Shown here one piece after another: positions 6,610 to 9,585 of a stretch of DNA of 9,585 nucleotides. Each line of letters begins with the position of its first letter. The stretch's first letter is position 1. The notes under the pieces are model-generated. The model did no database searches. It had not been told where the DNA came from and worked only from the letters and a program-made list of their open reading frames with translations. The stretch lies in the NCBI GenBank assembly GCA_020054355.1, contig JAGVLI010000354.1, positions 1 through 9,585 of the forward strand, given 5' to 3'. The DNA is from Planctomycetales bacterium (GTDB lineage Bacteria; Planctomycetota; Planctomycetia; Gemmatales; Gemmataceae). The position numbers were made by a program, and so were the translations under genes.

Positions 6610-7110
6610 CTATCCCGTGGACGCTGGACTTGCAACCAGGGGCAAAGCCCCGTCCGATGCAGACTTGAAGAAGGCAAGCTCCGCGTTGGCCGTGAAGACG
6701 AAGCTCGGCCGCGCGTCCTCGATCTTCAGACGATCCAGCGGCAGTTCGGAGAAGGGATTGCCGGTGCGGGGCGGCAGGCGGCGGTTCTGGAGAGCGAAGG
6801 TGTACATCGACCGGCAGGTCTCCAGGATGAACTGCACCTCCTTGTTGCGCAGCTGTCGCTTCTCGGTGTTCCTGCGCCCGATGGGCGCGGCCTCGGTCTT
6901 CCGCACGTAGGTCGCGAACCGCCCATGTCGGACCTGATGAGCCTGGAGTGCTTACGGCTGCTGGCTGCCGAAGTCTTCGAGGTGCTGCGTGGCCGCTCGG
7001 ATCGCACTCCTGCGGAGCCTTTTCCTCCCGCCGGCGGCGCGGAGGATACGCAACGCAGCGGTGGCGTCCAGCCCAGGATCACCCGTGGCGCAAACCCGTG
7101 AAACGTCACC
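6610..7110 (-). pseudogene. Tyrosine recombinase (integrase) remnant
   Basis: On the minus strand a continuous frame reads SAIRAATQHLEDFG, meets a TAA at 6952-6954, then continues HGRFATYVRKTEAAPIGRRN, QFILETCRSMYTFALQNRR and GNPFSELPLDRLKIEDARPS before stopping at 6610-6612. This matches the core-binding domain of tyrosine-type site-specific integrases as I know them from planctomycetes. The catalytic domain (Arg...His-x-x-Arg...Tyr) is absent: recognisable sequence ends at AELAFFKSA (about 6665) and an unrelated tail follows. The in-frame stop and missing active site make it non-functional. The longest open part without the stop is 6610-6906, opened by GTG. It is flanked on the right by IS-end-like repeats. 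Confidence 0.6.
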
Positions 7111-7124
7111 GACGTGTACCTCGG

Positions 7125-7180
7125 AACAGCGGACATTCTTAATGCGGTGAAACAGCGGACATTTCTATTGCGTTGCGACA
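7125..7180 (-). mobile_element. IS21-like terminal repeats (element end remnant)
   Basis: Two tandem 26-base units (7125-7150 and 7151-7176) share AACAGCGGACATT exactly and agree at 21 of 26 positions. They are followed by GCGACA, so the minus-strand reading starts TGTCGC and runs into AATGTCCGCTGTT twice. Multiple tandem terminal repeats beginning with TGT are typical of IS21-family ends (IS481 ends also carry ATGTCCGC). No istA/istB gene is adjacent; the integrase remnant abuts instead. I therefore call it a solitary end left by deletion or recombination. Confidence 0.45.
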
Positions 7181-7280
7181 GGGGGCCATTCCGAACTTGC
7201 CTGCCCGTTCGCCGTAGGTTAGGCTGATAGGCGAACAGAAGTACCGGAAAACGTGGCCGCCCTTCACCAAGGAATCCGCC

Positions 7281-7523
7281 ATGTCGCTGATCGCTCCTCC
7301 CGAACCGCCGCTTCGTGTGGCCCTGGATGACGACCATCGCCAGCGCTTCTGGTTCCGGCACTGGCTGCTGGTCTGGACCGTCCTGACGATTCTCGTCACC
7401 GGCTGGTTCGTCAGTCTGGGTCCGGTGCCGGCCATCCTGGCGCTGGTCGTGGCCAAGCACATCCTGGTAGCGCTGCTGGCCGTGGGCCTGGGCGTGGACC
7501 AGAACCCGGAAGTCGAAGCCTGA
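7281..7523 (+). CDS. Small two-helix membrane protein, unknown function
   Basis: An 80-residue protein with a proline-rich, acidic N-terminus, a basic/aromatic patch (HRQRFWFRHW, 19-28), then two hydrophobic segments: about 28-46 (LLVWTVLTILVTGWFVSL) and 50-71 (PAILALVVAKHILVALLAVG), and a short acidic tail. By the positive-inside rule both ends probably face the cytoplasm. The ATG is supported by AAGGAA six bases upstream. A weak TTGCCT-N17-TAGGCT promoter candidate lies at 7197-7225. I do not recognise the family. It precedes pstS on the same strand with a 227-base gap containing the Pho-like repeats, so it is likely a separate transcription unit, though a role alongside phosphate transport is possible. 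Confidence 0.7.
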   Translation: MSLIAPPEPPLRVALDDDHRQRFWFRHWLLVWTVLTILVTGWFVSLGPVPAILALVVAKHILVALLAVGLGVDQNPEVEA

Positions 7524-7616
7524 ACCACCCGCCATTCCTGCTCTCCCGTCCGAACGGTTGACCGCATCGCCCGTTGCGTGGCCGTGCCGCTGCCAACCAG
7601 CGATTCCGGCGCGCGT

Positions 7617-7649
7617 CTTCACGCAACCTTCACATTGTCCTCACGGTTT
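7617..7649 (+). promoter_or_regulatory. Pho-box-like triple direct repeat upstream of pstS
   Basis: Three hexamers, CTTCAC (7617-7622), CTTCAC (7628-7633) and CCTCAC (7639-7644), recur at exactly 11-base spacing. PhoB/PhoP-type response regulators bind tandem direct repeats with an 11-base period (for example TTCACC-type repeats in actinobacteria, CTGTCAT in E. coli). The location upstream of pstS fits phosphate-starvation control. No regulator gene is in the window; identity is inferred from spacing, sequence and context. Confidence 0.65.
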
Positions 7650-7668
7650 CGTCCAGCCCCTCCGTTAC

Positions 7669-7674
7669 TAATAT
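7669..7674 (+). promoter_or_regulatory. Candidate -10 element of the pstS promoter
   Basis: TAATAT stands out in GC-rich surroundings 24 bases after the last Pho-like hexamer and about 75 bases before the pstS start. No good -35 is seen at the usual distance, which suits an activator-dependent promoter. The gap from repeat to -10 is longer than in the E. coli arrangement. Confidence 0.4.
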
Positions 7675-7750
7675 CTCCAATCGAATCTGCCGGATCGTGA
7701 AGACGCGCAGCCACGAATCGCGCCAAGCGTGCCTGACGGGAGAAAAAACG

Positions 7751-8734
7751 ATGAAGAGACTTTTGAGCATCTGCTTCCTCGGAGCAGCCGCAGCCGTGTT
7801 GATCGGCTGCAACGGCGGCGCCGGGACGAACGCGAAGACCGGGGGCACGGCTACCCGGGGCGGCACGGACCTGGCTGGGGAAATCAAGATCGATGGTTCC
7901 AGCACGGTCTACTTGATCACCGAAGCCGTGGCCGCCAACTTCAAGAAATCCCACTCCCAGGTGAACACCACCGTCGGCATTTCGGGCACCGGGGGCGGTT
8001 TCAAGAAGTTCTACAACGGCGAGACCGACATCCAGGACGCCTCGCGGGCCATCAAGCCGCCCGAAGTGGAAAAGTGCAAGGAAAACAAGATCGACTACGT
8101 CGAGCTGCAGGTGGCCTGGGATGGGCTGGCCGTCATCATCCATCCCGAAAACACCTGGGCGAAGAACATGACCGTCGCCCAGCTGCGGAAAATGTGGCAC
8201 CCCGATGGGCAGCAGACGATCAAGAAATGGAAGGACATCGACCCGACCTGGCCGGACGAGGAGATGAAGCTGTACGGCGCGGGCCCGGACTCGGGCACCT
8301 TCGACTATTTCACCGAGGTCATCAACGGCAAGGAAAAGGTCTGCCGCACCGACTACCAGGGCAGCGAGGACGACCACAATACCGTCAAGGGCGTGGAAGG
8401 CAACAAGTTCGCCTGCGGGTTCCTCGGGGTGGCCTACTACGAGCAGCACAAGGCCAAGCTGGGGGTGGTGGCCGTCGCCGAAAAGGAAGGAGCGCCCTTC
8501 GTGAAGCCAACCAAGGAGGATGTGCTGGCCGGCAAGTACAAGCCGCTGGGGCGGCCGCTGTTCATTTATATCAAGCTGACCTCGCTCAAGCGGCCGGAAA
8601 TTCAGGAGTTCGCGCGTTACTACCTGCGCCGCGACGACCTGGTCGAATCGGTGAAGTACGTCAAGATGGACGCCGTCCAGCAGGCCGAGTCGATCAAGCG
8701 CCTGGAAGACGGCATCAAGAAGGCTGCCCAGTAA
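7751..8734 (+). CDS. pstS: Phosphate ABC transporter substrate-binding lipoprotein PstS
   Basis: A 327-residue lipoprotein that captures phosphate for the PstSCAB transporter. The signal peptide ends in a lipobox LIGC with C20 as the acylation site, followed by a Gly/Thr-rich linker. The mature domain has phosphate-binding landmarks in family order: DGSSTV (48-53), SGTGGGFKKF (78-87), DASRAI (96-101) and GAGPDSGTFDYF (176-187). It is of the SphX/PstS PBP-like type. I chose the ATG at 7751: a hydrophobic signal starts directly (MKRLLSICFL) and GGGAG lies 8-10 bases upstream. An in-frame ATG at 7574 would bury the signal peptide and run through the Pho-like repeats. pstC follows 110 bases downstream. 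Expression is probably induced by phosphate starvation through the repeats at 7617-7649. Confidence 0.95.
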   Translation: MKRLLSICFLGAAAAVLIGCNGGAGTNAKTGGTATRGGTDLAGEIKIDGSSTVYLITEAVAANFKKSHSQVNTTVGISGTGGGFKKFYNGETDIQDASRAIKPPEVEKCKENKIDYVELQVAWDGLAVIIHPENTWAKNMTVAQLRKMWHPDGQQTIKKWKDIDPTWPDEEMKLYGAGPDSGTFDYFTEVINGKEKVCRTDYQGSEDDHNTVKGVEGNKFACGFLGVAYYEQHKAKLGVVAVAEKEGAPFVKPTKEDVLAGKYKPLGRPLFIYIKLTSLKRPEIQEFARYYLRRDDLVESVKYVKMDAVQQAESIKRLEDGIKKAAQ

Positions 8735-8758
8735 ATCGCCGTCAACGAGAGTCCCCGA

Positions 8759-8795
8759 CCCGCGCCCCCACCCTGCCCTGGTTGGGGGGCGCGGG
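8759..8795 (+). terminator. Intercistronic hairpin between pstS and pstC
   Basis: A perfect 11-bp GC stem (CCCGCGCCCCC 8759-8769, GGGGGCGCGGG 8785-8795) encloses a 15-base loop, 24 bases after the pstS stop. No T-run follows, so it is not a standard intrinsic terminator. In binding-protein operons such hairpins often protect the upstream message or attenuate read-through, keeping PstS far more abundant than the membrane subunits. That role is inferred here. Confidence 0.6.
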
Positions 8796-8844
8796 CCACA
8801 GGCTTCCTTCCCCGTAAACGTTCCTTCCAAAACGAGAATAACCC

Positions 8845-9585
8845 GTGGCGAGTGACAGTTTGCCGGCCGGCGGTCAACCCCGCGAGCGGCTCGCGTTTCG
8901 CGGACAGTCGCGGCTGCAGATCATCTGGGAAAAAGGCGTTGAGTTCTCCCTGCTCTGCTGCGGTCTGCTGTCGATCCTCATCACGCTGACGATCGCGTTC
9001 GTGCTGATCAAAGGCTCCATCGACTTCTTCCAGGACCGAGAATATTACGAACATGCGGCCGAAGGACTTCCGCCCGACCGGCCGCCGGTGAGCATCAGCT
9101 ATTTCCTGACGGGCACGGAATGGTCGGCCGGGTTCCGGGCGGCGAAGTACGGCATCCTGCCGCTAGTCACGGCGACGCTGATGATTGCCGCCATCGCCGC
9201 GCTGATCGCCATTCCGATCGGACTGTCCACCGCCATCTACCTGAGCGAGTACGCCAACCCCAAGGTCCGCAACCTTGCCAAGCCGGTCCTGGAATTGCTG
9301 GCCGGCATCCCGACCGTGGTCTACGGCTTCTTCGCCGTCAACACGGTGACGCCGATGCTGGCCGGCCAGCTGCCGTTCTTCGGCGACATCGGCTTCCCGC
9401 TGATCCCCGGCATCCAGGAACCGTATAACCAGCTGTCCGGCGGCATCGTCGTCGGCATCATGATCATTCCCATCGTCGCCTCGCTCAGCGAGGACGCCAT
9501 GCGCAGCGTGCCGCGGGCGCTGCGCGACGGTTCCTACGCGCTGGGGGCCAATCGCTTCGAGACGTCGGTGCGGGTGGTGCTGCCG
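8845..9585 (+). CDS. pstC: Phosphate ABC transporter permease PstC, 3' truncated by window
   Basis: The first 247 residues of the membrane permease PstC, which with PstA forms the phosphate channel driven by PstB. A basic cytoplasmic N-terminus is followed by hydrophobic segments at about 33-55, 104-132, 150-172 and 198-216. A periplasmic insert at about 60-100 contains SISYFLTGTEWS, matching the family's F-L-x-G-x-x-W feature. PstC-type LLAGIPTVVYGFFAV lies at 151-165. The ABC-permease EAA loop begins at about 216 (SEDAMRSVPRALRDGSYALG) and continues to the window edge (VRVVLP). The start is GTG at 8845, with weak ribosome-site support (ACGAG eight bases upstream) and an N-terminus of suitable length; a later start is not excluded. 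It is in the same operon as pstS. Confidence 0.93.
   Translation, partial: MASDSLPAGGQPRERLAFRGQSRLQIIWEKGVEFSLLCCGLLSILITLTIAFVLIKGSIDFFQDREYYEHAAEGLPPDRPPVSISYFLTGTEWSAGFRAAKYGILPLVTATLMIAAIAALIAIPIGLSTAIYLSEYANPKVRNLAKPVLELLAGIPTVVYGFFAVNTVTPMLAGQLPFFGDIGFPLIPGIQEPYNQLSGGIVVGIMIIPIVASLSEDAMRSVPRALRDGSYALGANRFETSVRVVLP

Noticed and set aside
6639..6651. GGGGC-AAA-GCCCC hairpin as an intrinsic terminator
   Set aside because: The stem is only five base pairs, with no T-run on either strand; kept only as part of the junction observation.
7574..7750. Upstream in-frame ATG giving a longer PstS
   Set aside because: It would place 59 residues before a proper lipoprotein signal peptide and would cover the Pho-like repeats; the ATG at 7751 has its own ribosome site.
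7619..8830. 403-residue minus-strand open frame
   Set aside because: Antisense to pstS; no family signal.

Overview
High-GC bacterial DNA, most likely from a planctomycete (Gemmataceae-like). This rests on gene style only: a sialidase-like/esterase secreted fusion, a DUF1802 gene, a divergent Hsp70, decayed IS and integrase remnants, and a phosphate-transport operon in the planctomycete/cyanobacterial style. No rRNA, tRNA or CRISPR array was seen, so the placement is an inference.

Layout. Positions 1-274 hold a decayed IS66-like transposase scrap and tiny overlapping ORFs. A small HNH-nuclease gene (275-613, minus) and a non-canonical Hsp70 (684-2420, minus) follow. A 328-base divergent region separates the Hsp70 from a DUF1802 gene (2749-3321, plus). 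This region carries two inverted copies of a hairpin element whose stems show compensatory changes and whose loops are complementary. Positions 3322-3641 are gene debris. A probable two-gene minus-strand operon follows: a secreted esterase/sialidase-like fusion (4603-6543) and a secreted calcineurin-like phosphoesterase (3642-4562). Positions 6610-7180 are a scrapyard: a tyrosine-recombinase pseudogene and, next to it, tandem repeats that look like one end of an IS21-type element.

The right end is an intact phosphate-uptake module on the plus strand: a small two-helix membrane protein (7281-7523), a promoter region with three CTTCAC-type repeats at exact 11-base spacing (a Pho-box-like array), the lipoprotein PstS (7751-8734), a strong intercistronic hairpin, and PstC running off the window (8845-9585). 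The likely working unit is PstS capturing phosphate outside the cytoplasmic membrane and passing it to the PstCAB transporter, with expression driven by a PhoB-type regulator under phosphate starvation. The minus-strand hydrolase pair probably acts outside the cytoplasm on esterified or glycan substrates; its link to phosphate uptake is only proximity.
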